Positions 44,501-53,139 of a stretch of 64,000 nucleotides of DNA are shown here, piece by piece (the stretch's first letter is position 1; each line of letters opens with the position of its first letter). The translations under genes were made by a program, and so were the position numbers. The stretch spans positions 1,700,501 through 1,764,500 of the forward strand of contig NZ_CP073745.1 of assembly GCF_024397975.1 (NCBI RefSeq), written 5' to 3'. The notes under the pieces were generated by a model. The model worked only from the letters and a program-made list of their open reading frames with translations. It did no database searches and was not told the origin of the DNA. This DNA is from Bacterioplanoides sp. SCSIO 12839. GTDB taxonomy: Bacteria; Pseudomonadota; Gammaproteobacteria; Pseudomonadales; Oceanobacteraceae.

Positions 44501-46625
44501 CATTACCGTTACGAAGCAGTCACAGCTGTACCGCAGTGTGTTGGGCGCATCGGGAGAAAGCCTGATTCGTGAGTTCAATGCCTTCAATGGCGAGTGGCTA
44601 TTGCAGATGGTAAATGACCCACAGAAAGAAAAATTGGGCAAAGAAGGTGTAATCGCTTCATACAAAGCTGTTTCTGCCATGCTATCTAAATCTGATATCT
44701 GCTGGGTGCCGTTATCAGTCGCCGAGATGATTCGGGTTGCAGGTAATATTGGCCTGGCAATGAGTGACTCAGACTTCTCTCGGCATAACCTTGGTATCAA
44801 ACAAGGTGCGATTTCAGATGATGTACTGTTTGCGGGCTTTAAAGACGGAAAACTTTACCTGTTGCCTGTAGAGTCCAAAGCGGGAGCTCGCCCTAATTTT
44901 GACAAGGCTCGTAATCAGGCCAGAGAACTTAAAGAGTATATGGAAAACTTGCTCGGCCAGGAGAATCTTGCGGGCAGGCTATATCGTGGGTTGTTTGTTC
45001 GTCAGGTTTTGATGCAGGTCGAGAAATACCAGCTCTATAAAGTATTCAGCGATGATTACTTTGAAGCGCTATTGTCAGCGCGGGAGGAGTGGTTGGAAGG
45101 TAATTACGGACTCGCACATCTGAAAAACTACCCAGCAGGCATGGTTGTAGCTCACCTGAATACAGAGTCATGTATTGCCGAGCGCTACGAAGAAGTCGAG
45201 GATATTCTTGAAATAGATATCCCGATGACCAAGCTTGCTGGTCTGGTTCATCAGCCGTATGAAGCGTTGAAAAATGAACTTCAGGTAGGTCGTCTGCTAG
45301 CAGTGCCAGATCAGTATATCCTTGGAGAAGCGTTCGCGAGTGAGTGCGGAAGTCAGTTACATGCAGGGGATGATGATGCTCAGTCATCTGAAGTGGACTT
45401 GAGTACTCCTTGTCCGGAATCAGTCATCGAATGCTCCGAAGCCGCAGAGTCAGAATTGAAACGCGATGCTTCAGAATCGTTCGCGTCACCAGCACCAACC
45501 GGACCGTTGGTTATTAAGTTTGGAACTGATGTTTCTAACAATCAGGACGTACTTTGGGAACCTACAAATACCGAAAAACTATTCAATACCAATACCGGTA
45601 TTATTGGCACGATGGGCACGGGGAAAACCCAGTTTACTAAATCTGTCATTACCCAGCTGGTGCGCAATCAGCATAATAATGTTGGCGGGACACCAATTGG
45701 TATCCTCATCTTTGACTACAAAGCAGACTACGTAAAGGATGACTTTGTTGAGGCGACAGGAGCAAAAGTTTACGACCTGTTCCATCTGCCGTTCAATCCA
45801 TTGGCTATCTTCGGTGACAGGCCAATGCAACCGATGCACACGGCCAACCTGTTTAAAACAACGGCGGCCAAAGCATTTAATCTAGGTACAAAGCAACAAA
45901 ACAAGATTCGGACGCTTGTGATGGCCGCTTATGAGGCTGCAGGTATTTATCCGCAGGATAAGAGCACCTGGGGCCGTTTGCCACCGACCCTCGCTGACGT
46001 TTGGGCAGAATTTCAGGCTCAGGATAAGATTGAACAGGACTCGCTTTATGCAGCACTGGATGACCTGATCAGCTTCGAAATATTCGAGCCTGATAGTAGT
46101 AAGACCAAATCTCTCTATGACCTCGTCGATGGTGTCACTGTTATTAACCTATCTGGATATGATCCAAGCATTCAGAATCTGGTGGTAGCCCTGATGCTTG
46201 ATCTGTTCTATACCCAGATGCACCAACAGGGTAGCTCTAAGTTGGATGGTGATTTCCGCCAGATATCTAAGATGATCCTTGTTGATGAAGCCGATAATTT
46301 TATGTCTCAAGACTTTGAGAGTTTAAAGAAAATTCTCAAAGAAGGGCGTGAATTTGGCGTCGGTACTATCTTGTCGACACAAGAATTAACGCACTTCAAA
46401 ACGGGTGATAACGATTATTCGACTTTGATTCTTTCGTGGGTAATTCATCAAGTGGCGAACATCAAGCCACAGGAGATCAAAGCGATCTTCAATACCCAGA
46501 AGAAGGATGACGAGGAGTACTTTATGGGGCAGATTCGCAAGTTGGAAAAGCATCATAGTTTATGTGTGGATGGTAAAAAGAAAGTGGCTAAGATTAAAGA
46601 TTTAGCGTTTTGGGAGTTGAAATGA
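41490..46625 (+). CDS. dptH: Phosphorothioation-dependent restriction protein DptH (HerA/FtsK-like ATPase)
   Basis: DptH (DndH) is the large motor subunit of DndFGH. It has 1711 residues. The N-terminal two thirds have no motif I can name. The C-terminal HerA/FtsK-like ATPase has Walker A GTMGTGKT at 1373-1380 and Walker B MILVDEADNF near 1595-1604, followed by EGREFGVGTILSTQELTHF. I chose the ATG at 41490 (MSEKQFEGF), as the frame upstream lies inside dptG. The stop overlaps the abortive-infection gene (ATGA). Confidence 0.93.
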   Translation: MSEKQFEGFLVRHLKDWLTSRLKPGDRFQFRSTDPDNTVRLLSALHDSADGTVDDEGTSLSYLDVNDIQLLIAGHAEEKSVEQGCYTDNYLAKLRDRVVDDRRALIMVHNSSLDTITNSTFDLAHTGAIWSVAKIRDLLEGLIDESMTNRDTSKCLLDLQTKIVASDGASIFGYRSLYESMIDGDLRFDELGLFNDPHLTDSWGGATTSPNQRQIERRLEENRKLRSDIEFEIEHHPAEIEDRLTQFGGKFVKDNFVNSDEWKNRTYDEFVSEIQKQKKQALELVDVVAATGNLQRRSKKETAAGQREQNVLLQVPEDQSTFQIDLKFTGARTEKSEFEIQPKKAVKLLELSHKPRGNNTTFTISGAMTQEPLFFSVRTRRELSSEQFKFQCLVLPEGRFCFDDIVNKYLIKATGRGQTLVIQSDVQLLVTNPELESSVTLNDNDEVIDVDEVGTLDYRQIYDESDEVRFILKSGATELPVHVEGESAKESLTLPLLMDTSRARHMFNDDYYGVYKESKGTVVVENQEVMQLFLRKQLLDAEWEFIASELVCWDASKEKGLPAVGLTAFPELQSLHQSYLAFLAHFKSGNRRTLPSLEGWGPELVQRAKTYVSEYLSYLETVERGKTLSPATKLVMKLGTANIRDAEENRVKSYLTPFHPLILAYYLYLIENILADGDDLSFRTLPEVTLKRLTARGLIPHLFDDKQQYSYTQTVDENAFWLEIVPREDSSFDYIGKLVKRKIEEFTETFSRLFDTVSSAPVLINSVNNAENRELFRGLLAYYIEHLEEGRYIHVNLYDDDEIETEFDLFAEMATYDDIKDRYDLDKGKAKRNTDTIVDVLRTRLTFSKFLNRKIEQQAYAHLTFFKNNQVVDARDNNIDEHLSGVACGGLLNGESSRSENDAYFTAFGLKGVDYSDKAHLKIARLFGAMWRPSKLNNDSYHEHSAISLAVSDSVKKLLDKSYDSSVWVTIVDPKVTLDFFSKSDDVILIHYSDQYTSSAGYDAITVTKQSQLYRSVLGASGESLIREFNAFNGEWLLQMVNDPQKEKLGKEGVIASYKAVSAMLSKSDICWVPLSVAEMIRVAGNIGLAMSDSDFSRHNLGIKQGAISDDVLFAGFKDGKLYLLPVESKAGARPNFDKARNQARELKEYMENLLGQENLAGRLYRGLFVRQVLMQVEKYQLYKVFSDDYFEALLSAREEWLEGNYGLAHLKNYPAGMVVAHLNTESCIAERYEEVEDILEIDIPMTKLAGLVHQPYEALKNELQVGRLLAVPDQYILGEAFASECGSQLHAGDDDAQSSEVDLSTPCPESVIECSEAAESELKRDASESFASPAPTGPLVIKFGTDVSNNQDVLWEPTNTEKLFNTNTGIIGTMGTGKTQFTKSVITQLVRNQHNNVGGTPIGILIFDYKADYVKDDFVEATGAKVYDLFHLPFNPLAIFGDRPMQPMHTANLFKTTAAKAFNLGTKQQNKIRTLVMAAYEAAGIYPQDKSTWGRLPPTLADVWAEFQAQDKIEQDSLYAALDDLISFEIFEPDSSKTKSLYDLVDGVTVINLSGYDPSIQNLVVALMLDLFYTQMHQQGSSKLDGDFRQISKMILVDEADNFMSQDFESLKKILKEGREFGVGTILSTQELTHFKTGDNDYSTLILSWVIHQVANIKPQEIKAIFNTQKKDDEEYFMGQIRKLEKHHSLCVDGKKKVAKIKDLAFWELK

Positions 46626-47368
46626 CAATCACGAGGATTGGTTTAGGTCTATTTACTATTGCCGCATTGGCACTTGCACTTGTGTTGGGTATCTACTTTT
46701 TTAAGTTTGGTGGCTACCTTAGTAGTGACCAGGGAGTTTGGGGAACTTTCGGTGATTTTGTTGGTGGTACTTTAAACCCTCTTCTAGCGTTTGCATCTTT
46801 GTGTGCAATTCTATTGACAATGAAGATGCAGTCGGATGAGTTGAAGACATCTACCAACGCATTACGTCAACAAGGTGAGTACCTTGAACTTCAGGCAATT
46901 GAGAATACATTTTTTTCTATGTTAGAAGTATATAATAAAAAAGTAAATTCATTAGAGTTGAATGAAGATGTCGGTAGGAAGGTGTTTGGCTCTGCTTATG
47001 ATATGTTAAATCGAGCATATGATGGTGACCGTATTAAATTCGAAGGTGGCGATGAATTAAAGATAGTTCAGCATGCATACAAAAGGTTCTATTCAAAAAA
47101 TAAGCCTGTGATTCAGCCTGTAATGACACTTTTGAATCAAATTATTGAGTATATAGAAAAATCTGAGTCACCTGTTTCTGTAGTTTCATACAGTGATATA
47201 TTGAAATCGGTTATGAATGAAAATGAAGTTCTTCTTTTATTTTATCATTCGATATCGTTTGATGGACTTGATTCTTTACGAAGGTTGAATGGGGTGGGGA
47301 TGTTTAGTGATATAAATAAAAGCAAGCTTTTCAATCCCAATTCTCATAAAAAGTTTCTGGAGTTATAA
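46622..47368 (+). CDS. Putative phage abortive infection protein (putAbiC type)
   Basis: The 248-residue protein has two N-terminal membrane helices (about 6-28 and 47-66) separated by GVWGTFGDFVGGTLNPLLA, a signature of the putative phage abortive-infection family. A cytoplasmic helical part with RQQGEYLELQAIENTFFSML follows. It overlaps the dptH stop as ATGA. The base composition turns clearly AT-rich here compared with dptH. It may act as a membrane effector, alone or together with the next gene. Confidence 0.8.
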   Translation: MTITRIGLGLFTIAALALALVLGIYFFKFGGYLSSDQGVWGTFGDFVGGTLNPLLAFASLCAILLTMKMQSDELKTSTNALRQQGEYLELQAIENTFFSMLEVYNKKVNSLELNEDVGRKVFGSAYDMLNRAYDGDRIKFEGGDELKIVQHAYKRFYSKNKPVIQPVMTLLNQIIEYIEKSESPVSVVSYSDILKSVMNENEVLLLFYHSISFDGLDSLRRLNGVGMFSDINKSKLFNPNSHKKFLEL

Positions 47369-49165
47369 ATGTTCTACCCGGCTAAACAATTAACCACTAT
47401 TCCATTGTCTGTTTCTCAATTCTTTGAGAAATCCTTTTTTTCAGTTCCTGCTAATCAAAGACTATATAGATGGGGGGAGAATCAATGGAAGAAGTTGTGG
47501 GATGATTTACTTACAACTCTGGAGGAGGATTTTGAGGAGACGGGTAGTGAGTTGATATCCTCTCAAAAAGCTGTAGGGCATTTTTTAGGTGCAGTTGTTT
47601 TGATTGGCAAAGACTCATGTCACCCGGGGGATCGTTGGGCCATTATTGATGGGCAACAGCGCTTAACGACTCTTACAATTCTAGCATCATGCCTAAGTCA
47701 ATTTTTAGATGTCATAAGTGAAACACGAACTAGAAAAAGGCTGGATGTAGTTCTGTCAGAAATATTTTTGTCGAGTAGTGCTAATTATGAGCCTAGAGTC
47801 AAGTTGAATAGGGATGATGAGTTTTACTATAAGAGTATCAATGAAAACTTAGAGTGGGAAGGTAAGTTGAAGTATTGGGAATCTGAATTTAATGGTAATA
47901 GTGAGGTTCAGAGTAACGTTAAAGACTGCTTTTTCTATTTTTACAATCAAATTAAGTCTTTTGTCGATGGGGAAGAAGATAAATCAACATATGTCTCAAG
48001 CTTAATTGATGCGTTGTCTCAAAATATGTATCTTCTGCAGGTTAAAGCTGAAAATACGGAGTTGGCATATCGTTTGTTTGAGACTTTAAACGAACGGGGG
48101 TTGGGATTGACCCAGGCTGATTTGATAAGGAACAAACTTATTGAATATGCTGCAGAGGATGGTCCTCAAAAAGAGGAAAAGGTTGTTATGAAGTGGGGTG
48201 AGTTACTCGATAGCTATGAAGATCAATCTCAAGCGATGTTGGAACTACCTCAGTTGATACAATTTTCATATTCGTCAAGATATGAGATGGTTAAGAAAGA
48301 TAAAATATTCGAGAAGGTCTCTCGAGGCTTGGATGAGGGAAGGTTTAATTCTATAGAGTTAATAAGCCAATTTTCCAAGGATGCTTTCCTTTGGAGCTCT
48401 TTTCTGCAAGGAAATCTATCTCGCTGGACATCAAAAATGTCTTTCTCACAATCTGCTATTTTAGGCCCCGTTTGGAAAGAGCACTGTACTCCATTTTTAA
48501 TATCGGTAATGGACAAGTATGAAGAGGATACCGCTCTTGTAGAGAGGTCATTTATGCTTCTTGAAAACTACCTATTTAGAGAGGGAGTTGTGAATAAAAA
48601 AACTGTGTCTGCATTGCAAGGAGATCTAACTAAACTTTCAAAACTTGTACGGGCAGATGTTGATTTTTCCGATGTCGAAGAGTTTTTCAAGAAGCAATCT
48701 CCCGATAATGTATTTGTAGAGAACTTCAAAACATATTCGCCTAGAAATACAAAGCAAGCTTTTTATGTGATTTATAAAATAGAGCAATACAACCTTGAGG
48801 ATGTTGGATTTTCTCCTGATCCTCAGAGTATTGCTCAGCATCTTGAGCATATAATGCCCAAGAAGCCGGGTGCAGATTGGGATGGAATTGATCAGTATGA
48901 AGAGTTTAGTAGTTACTTAAATAGACTGGGTAATCTCATGATTCTTGAAGGTGATATAAATAGATCTGTTAAGAATAAAGCACTATCTGATAAAATTACA
49001 TCGAACGGTACAAAAGGGTACGCAGATAGCGGCCTAACACTTCCTAAAGAATTGATTTCTAAGCGTAATGATTGGTATCACAGTGGAATCTGGGGTTTTG
49101 AATCCATTAATGAGAGGCAGAAATATTTAGCTGAGAAGTATGCTTTGTCAGTTTGGGCTCTATAG
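47369..49165 (+). CDS. DUF262/DUF1524 protein (GmrSD/SspE-like nuclease)
   Basis: The 598-residue protein has an N-terminal DUF262 (ParB-like NTPase) with the DGQQR motif at 94-98 (AIIDGQQRLTTL). A C-terminal DUF1524 HNH-type nuclease region has HLEHIMPKK at about 491-499 and LNRLGNLMIL...N...KN. This is the layout of the modification-dependent enzyme GmrSD and of SspE, the PT-stimulated nuclease of Ssp systems. It starts directly after the previous stop with GGAG upstream. It is AT-rich and ends overlapping dndE by six bases. A role as a PT-sensing or anti-modified-phage effector is inferred. Confidence 0.87.
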   Translation: MFYPAKQLTTIPLSVSQFFEKSFFSVPANQRLYRWGENQWKKLWDDLLTTLEEDFEETGSELISSQKAVGHFLGAVVLIGKDSCHPGDRWAIIDGQQRLTTLTILASCLSQFLDVISETRTRKRLDVVLSEIFLSSSANYEPRVKLNRDDEFYYKSINENLEWEGKLKYWESEFNGNSEVQSNVKDCFFYFYNQIKSFVDGEEDKSTYVSSLIDALSQNMYLLQVKAENTELAYRLFETLNERGLGLTQADLIRNKLIEYAAEDGPQKEEKVVMKWGELLDSYEDQSQAMLELPQLIQFSYSSRYEMVKKDKIFEKVSRGLDEGRFNSIELISQFSKDAFLWSSFLQGNLSRWTSKMSFSQSAILGPVWKEHCTPFLISVMDKYEEDTALVERSFMLLENYLFREGVVNKKTVSALQGDLTKLSKLVRADVDFSDVEEFFKKQSPDNVFVENFKTYSPRNTKQAFYVIYKIEQYNLEDVGFSPDPQSIAQHLEHIMPKKPGADWDGIDQYEEFSSYLNRLGNLMILEGDINRSVKNKALSDKITSNGTKGYADSGLTLPKELISKRNDWYHSGIWGFESINERQKYLAEKYALSVWAL

Positions 49166-49170
49166 AGCCC
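49155..49170. terminator. Palindrome across the convergent stop codons
   Basis: GGGCTCTATAGAGCCC is a perfect 16-base palindrome that contains the stop codons of the DUF262 gene (49163-49165, plus) and dndE (49160-49162, minus). The loop would be only TATA. It may serve as a weak bidirectional terminator, although no T-runs follow. Confidence 0.5.
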
Positions 49171-49495
49171 TTGTAATAGAAGATATTGACTCAACTGTTA
49201 CGGACCCATCATCCACATGACTTGCCCATGCCTTGTAATACTCTTGTGCTTCAAGGTTTGGGTACTTTTGTTTTAACAGCATCTCTACCAAATCACCGTG
49301 GTCCCCAAGCCAACTATACTTATCCAACTCACGCTGAGTGAGTTGGATATCTTCGCCATTCCAGCTGAAACCACGTTCAATGGAAGCAAAAAACGCCAAG
49401 CGAGCGCCTATGTTTACAGTCAGGCCTGTATTGTTCTGCAGGCGACGCAGTGAAGTGAAGGCTTTTTCTGAGATTTTCATTTTCTGTGGCAGCAT
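49160..49495 (-). CDS. dndE: DNA sulfur modification protein DndE
   Basis: DndE is a small component of the DndCDE complex and binds nicked DNA. The 111-residue protein starts MLPQKMKISEKAFTSLRRLQ, with the family pattern NIGARLAFFASIERG and the C-terminal YKAWASHVDDG. It is last in the minus-strand dndB-C-D-E set, 69 bases after dndD. Its stop is shared within a palindrome with the convergent DUF262 gene. Confidence 0.92.
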   Translation of the reverse strand: MLPQKMKISEKAFTSLRRLQNNTGLTVNIGARLAFFASIERGFSWNGEDIQLTQRELDKYSWLGDHGDLVEMLLKQKYPNLEAQEYYKAWASHVDDGSVTVESISSITRAL

Positions 49496-49564
49496 GGTGT
49501 TTCTCGTTGTTTCTACTTTCTCAGTTCTTAAGTGACTCTGGAGCTATTTCAACTAATCGCTAGC

Positions 49565-51556
49565 TTAGTGGCGCCAGAAGTAGCCTTCATGGTATTCGGA
49601 GCTACCTTCATCGGGATCGTAGGCAACCTCAAACGCGTGCGATATCTCAGGAGACAGCTCTTTGTAGAACTCTTCATCGACTTCGGTATCTGTCGACAAA
49701 ATCAGTACCTGATGGCTTGCCGTTGGGAAGTAATTTTTCACTAGATTTTCGCGGTGGCGTGAATCCAGTCGACCAAGTGGCGTATCGATAATGATCGGCA
49801 GATTGCGACCAGATGTTCTACCTAGTGCCTCAAGCATGGCAATCGCATAGATCTGCTTTTCACCTGCTGATAGCTTCTTTTTGTCGATGATGTTGCCTTT
49901 GCCGTCAACTAACGACACATTAAATGTATCTGGATCAATTTTGGCAGTAATCATAAGGTCATCTTTGCGTGCAAGCTTGACGAATGACTTGATGAACTCC
50001 TGCTCGAGTTGCTGAATACGCTGCTCCCGCGTTTTCGTTGCAAAGCTTTCAAGCAAGCCGCGACTGCGGTCAGCCAGTGTAACAGCTTGATTCAGATTGC
50101 TTGTACTGGTGAATTCTTTTTCTTTGTCACGCAGCTTGCGTAATTTATCCATCGCTTCGCGCAATGTGTTACGTGCGACCTCGGTCTCTTGCTTTATCTG
50201 TACTTGCCGCTGGCCCAGGGTGTTTCCAATATCAGTCAGCTCATTGACAAAGTTCGCGATCCGACGTTCATCGGGGGCGCGTGAAATATTTAGACCTATG
50301 CTTTCGAGTTCTTCTTCGACGATTTCAAGCTCAGACGACAAATCCTTAACTTTTGCCTGTTGCATGGGTACAACATCATTTATCAAGTGTTGAAGTCGGT
50401 TGAACTCGGTGTCTGAAATGTCATGGACAATAGCGGCTTCATTGCTTGGCGCTGTAGGCATGCTTGCTTCGATAGAGGCATCGATTGTTTCCTTGTTTGC
50501 TTTTCCAAGAGCGTCAATTAGCGACTGTTTTACTTTATTTAACTGTTTGCGAAGATCAACTTGTAGAACCAGCTGACGCTTTGTTTGTTGTTCTTTCGTC
50601 AGTTGGTCGAGCAGCATGTTCAGTTGTGTTTTCGCCAGTGCTAGGGGAGCGGCATCCGCAATTAACGTACGAATTTGACTTTGCAACTCATTGCGACGTG
50701 CTCGTAACTCGCTTTCTTTTTGTTCGGACTCTTGTCGATTGCTAGCCCAGGCACCGCCAAGTTCGTTAACATTCTCTGCCAGGCGCTCTTTCTTTGCTTC
50801 AAGTTCGGTTGCTTCGATTTTGAGAATGTCTATATCAGAAAGCTTCTCTTGATAAGCTGCGTAGAGAGCTTGGTACTCTGCTTCAAGAGTCTCAATTTCT
50901 TTTTTAATATCAGATGGCAGTTGATTACGCTTTTGGTCTCGTAGATAGACGCCTAGGTCAGCTTTTAAGCGATCAATAATATCCAAGCCTAAAAGCCGAT
51001 TAATTGCGTCAGCCAGTGTCACGTTATTATTGTCGTCAGCTAGCTCTGCAATTTTCTCCCCATCAAAAAAGAAGAGATCTGCAACGCCGATAGGGATCAG
51101 CTCATTGAGAAAAGCTTGTTTTTGTTGATCTGTCAGATTTTGTAGGTATTCGCCGTTCTGATAGATTTCGACATTTTCCGATACGCTGTTGCCCCGGATG
51201 CTCCATATGCGTTTTACGGTGTAATCAATGGTTTCGCCTTGTCGCCCAAAGGTGAAATCGATTTTTACCCCTGCCATATTCGGTGACATTATTTCGCCTT
51301 TAGGCTTATGAACCGAATCGATCAGAAATTGATGGTAGGTCTGTATGGAAACTGCACGACCAAGGCTTTGTTTACCATAGAGGGCAAGGCGAACGGCTGT
51401 AAGGGTAGTGGTTTTACCTGCACCATTCAGTCCGCCAAACAGAATAATCGGTCGTTTCTTGTTGTACCTGGTGCGAGGTTCAAGGTCGACCTGGTTGTTT
51501 TCGAAGCTGCCTTGGAATACACCGAAGTCTTGTAGATAGAGGCTTTTAAGTATCAT
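49565..51556 (-). CDS. dndD: DNA sulfur modification ATPase DndD
   Basis: DndD is an SMC/Rad50-like ATPase that supplies energy or DNA structure for sulfur insertion. The 663-residue protein has Walker A GGLNGAGKT at 41-49. A long coiled coil lies between about 200 and 520. The ABC signature KLSAGEKQIYAIAM and Walker B PIIIDTPLGRLDSRHR follow near the C-terminus. Its start overlaps the dndC stop by one base, indicating coupling. Confidence 0.96.
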   Translation of the reverse strand: MILKSLYLQDFGVFQGSFENNQVDLEPRTRYNKKRPIILFGGLNGAGKTTTLTAVRLALYGKQSLGRAVSIQTYHQFLIDSVHKPKGEIMSPNMAGVKIDFTFGRQGETIDYTVKRIWSIRGNSVSENVEIYQNGEYLQNLTDQQKQAFLNELIPIGVADLFFFDGEKIAELADDNNNVTLADAINRLLGLDIIDRLKADLGVYLRDQKRNQLPSDIKKEIETLEAEYQALYAAYQEKLSDIDILKIEATELEAKKERLAENVNELGGAWASNRQESEQKESELRARRNELQSQIRTLIADAAPLALAKTQLNMLLDQLTKEQQTKRQLVLQVDLRKQLNKVKQSLIDALGKANKETIDASIEASMPTAPSNEAAIVHDISDTEFNRLQHLINDVVPMQQAKVKDLSSELEIVEEELESIGLNISRAPDERRIANFVNELTDIGNTLGQRQVQIKQETEVARNTLREAMDKLRKLRDKEKEFTSTSNLNQAVTLADRSRGLLESFATKTREQRIQQLEQEFIKSFVKLARKDDLMITAKIDPDTFNVSLVDGKGNIIDKKKLSAGEKQIYAIAMLEALGRTSGRNLPIIIDTPLGRLDSRHRENLVKNYFPTASHQVLILSTDTEVDEEFYKELSPEISHAFEVAYDPDEGSSEYHEGYFWRH

Positions 51557-53139
51557 TATTTCAGCGCCTCATACTCTTTGGTCAGAGCTTTCAGTTGTTC
51601 GTCGTAGATTGATTTCAGGTGAAGGTCTTCACTTTCGCCTTTAAGCTCTTGCCTCAGCTTTGCTTTCAGGTTTGAAGAGTGTGTTGCTTCCGCTTTAGCC
51701 GCTTGAATATCTTCTAGGGTACCCCAGTCGTTCTTGAGCAGACTTTCAATTTTACCGAATAGGCCTTTGCGGCGGCTCAGGCCATCCATTGAGAGTTCCA
51801 ATTCAAGTAATTTCATCACAAGTTCAGTAGGTACTGAATGTTCCTGTGAAAGCTGTGCAATTAGGTCGGCATCCGCTTGAGAGAAAGCGCCAGCGTCGTG
51901 CTCAACCCAATCAAGATCTACTTTGTATACATCACGATAGATCTTAGGAAGTTCGTCAGACCAGTCTGGTTCGTTCGGGTCGAACATCCATTCTTTGCGT
52001 ATTGCATGGAGTTCTTCTGGGCGAATAAGTTGGATATTACGGCCTTCTTCTACCAGCTTTTTTTCGATTGTCAGAAGTTCTTTTAGCCACTTCTTCCTAT
52101 ATTCGAGCAGGTAGGGGCCAGGAATTGTTTTAATTTCTGTAATGTTATCGTTATCTACCGCGCCACGTGCATAGGAGACACGACCTGTTCGGCGCTTGAA
52201 ATTACGAACCTCATTCTTATTCTCAGGCAGTGTCGTTTTATAGAGCTTGTTGCGGAAGCTTTTCAATTTCTTAAGCCAGACTTCACCAGAGTCAATTAAG
52301 CCTTCAATCGCTCGGTCTTTAGTAACCACGGTGCAGGTCCAGCAGCCAAAGCGTGAGTTACCACACGATGGAGTGTTGGTGTCGATGACTAATGGACATT
52401 CACCGGCGCTTGAATCTTTGTATAGCTCGAACAGTTCGAAATGATCACCGCCCCATGGTGCTGGTGCTCCAAGTAAATACATCCAGACTTCATCGAAGGT
52501 CCAGTCTTCGATTGGCATATAGGTAAATGCGCCCGGTAGGGATGAGTGGCGTGAGAGTGAAGAGCCTTCAATTTTATGCTTTGCAATAACCTGAGCACGT
52601 GATGCGCTCTCTTGGCTACGCGCTCCAAGTACAACAATCACTTCACCGAAACGAGCAATTTTATCTTTGATAAACTCACTTACAGGGTCGATCTTCATTC
52701 GCTCAGTACACCAGCGAAAGTTCTGCGTTGGTGCTGGGTACCCTTTTCCTAATAAGTTGACCCAGAAGGTTTCCCCCCAGGCTGGGTAAACCACATGAGC
52801 TGACATAGGTAGGCTCAGCTTTTGTGCACTCTGATTAATTGCCTCAATCGCGTGATTAACCATATCGACGACCATGGGCGTTTCTACTAGGGTGTCTGAT
52901 GAGATGACGTAGATATGCTTGTGGCGTTGCTTTTCAGGGAGGCGGGTCAGGGCAACATAAATCAGTGAGAGGACAGTCGTACTGTCCTTGCCGCCACTGA
53001 ATCCAATAACCCATGGTTTATCGTTCTCAAGGTACAGGTTTTGAATTTCCTGTATCAGGTCAAGTGCAGGGCGTCCGGCAAAATCGTACGCCTCAAGCAT
53101 TTCATCCATACTTGAGAACAGTGTTTCTTTTTGACTCAT
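51556..53139 (-). CDS. dndC: DNA sulfurtransferase DndC (PAPS-reductase-like)
   Basis: DndC is an ATP-pyrophosphatase carrying a 4Fe-4S cluster that takes part in phosphorothioate formation. The 527-residue protein has the PP-loop SGGKDSTTV at 48-56. Cluster cysteines are expected in RWCTER and in CGNSRFGCWTC near residues 260-272. It overlaps dndB by four bases (ATGA) and dndD by one. No dndA is present, so sulfur must come from a chromosomal cysteine desulfurase such as IscS. Confidence 0.96.
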   Translation of the reverse strand: MSQKETLFSSMDEMLEAYDFAGRPALDLIQEIQNLYLENDKPWVIGFSGGKDSTTVLSLIYVALTRLPEKQRHKHIYVISSDTLVETPMVVDMVNHAIEAINQSAQKLSLPMSAHVVYPAWGETFWVNLLGKGYPAPTQNFRWCTERMKIDPVSEFIKDKIARFGEVIVVLGARSQESASRAQVIAKHKIEGSSLSRHSSLPGAFTYMPIEDWTFDEVWMYLLGAPAPWGGDHFELFELYKDSSAGECPLVIDTNTPSCGNSRFGCWTCTVVTKDRAIEGLIDSGEVWLKKLKSFRNKLYKTTLPENKNEVRNFKRRTGRVSYARGAVDNDNITEIKTIPGPYLLEYRKKWLKELLTIEKKLVEEGRNIQLIRPEELHAIRKEWMFDPNEPDWSDELPKIYRDVYKVDLDWVEHDAGAFSQADADLIAQLSQEHSVPTELVMKLLELELSMDGLSRRKGLFGKIESLLKNDWGTLEDIQAAKAEATHSSNLKAKLRQELKGESEDLHLKSIYDEQLKALTKEYEALK

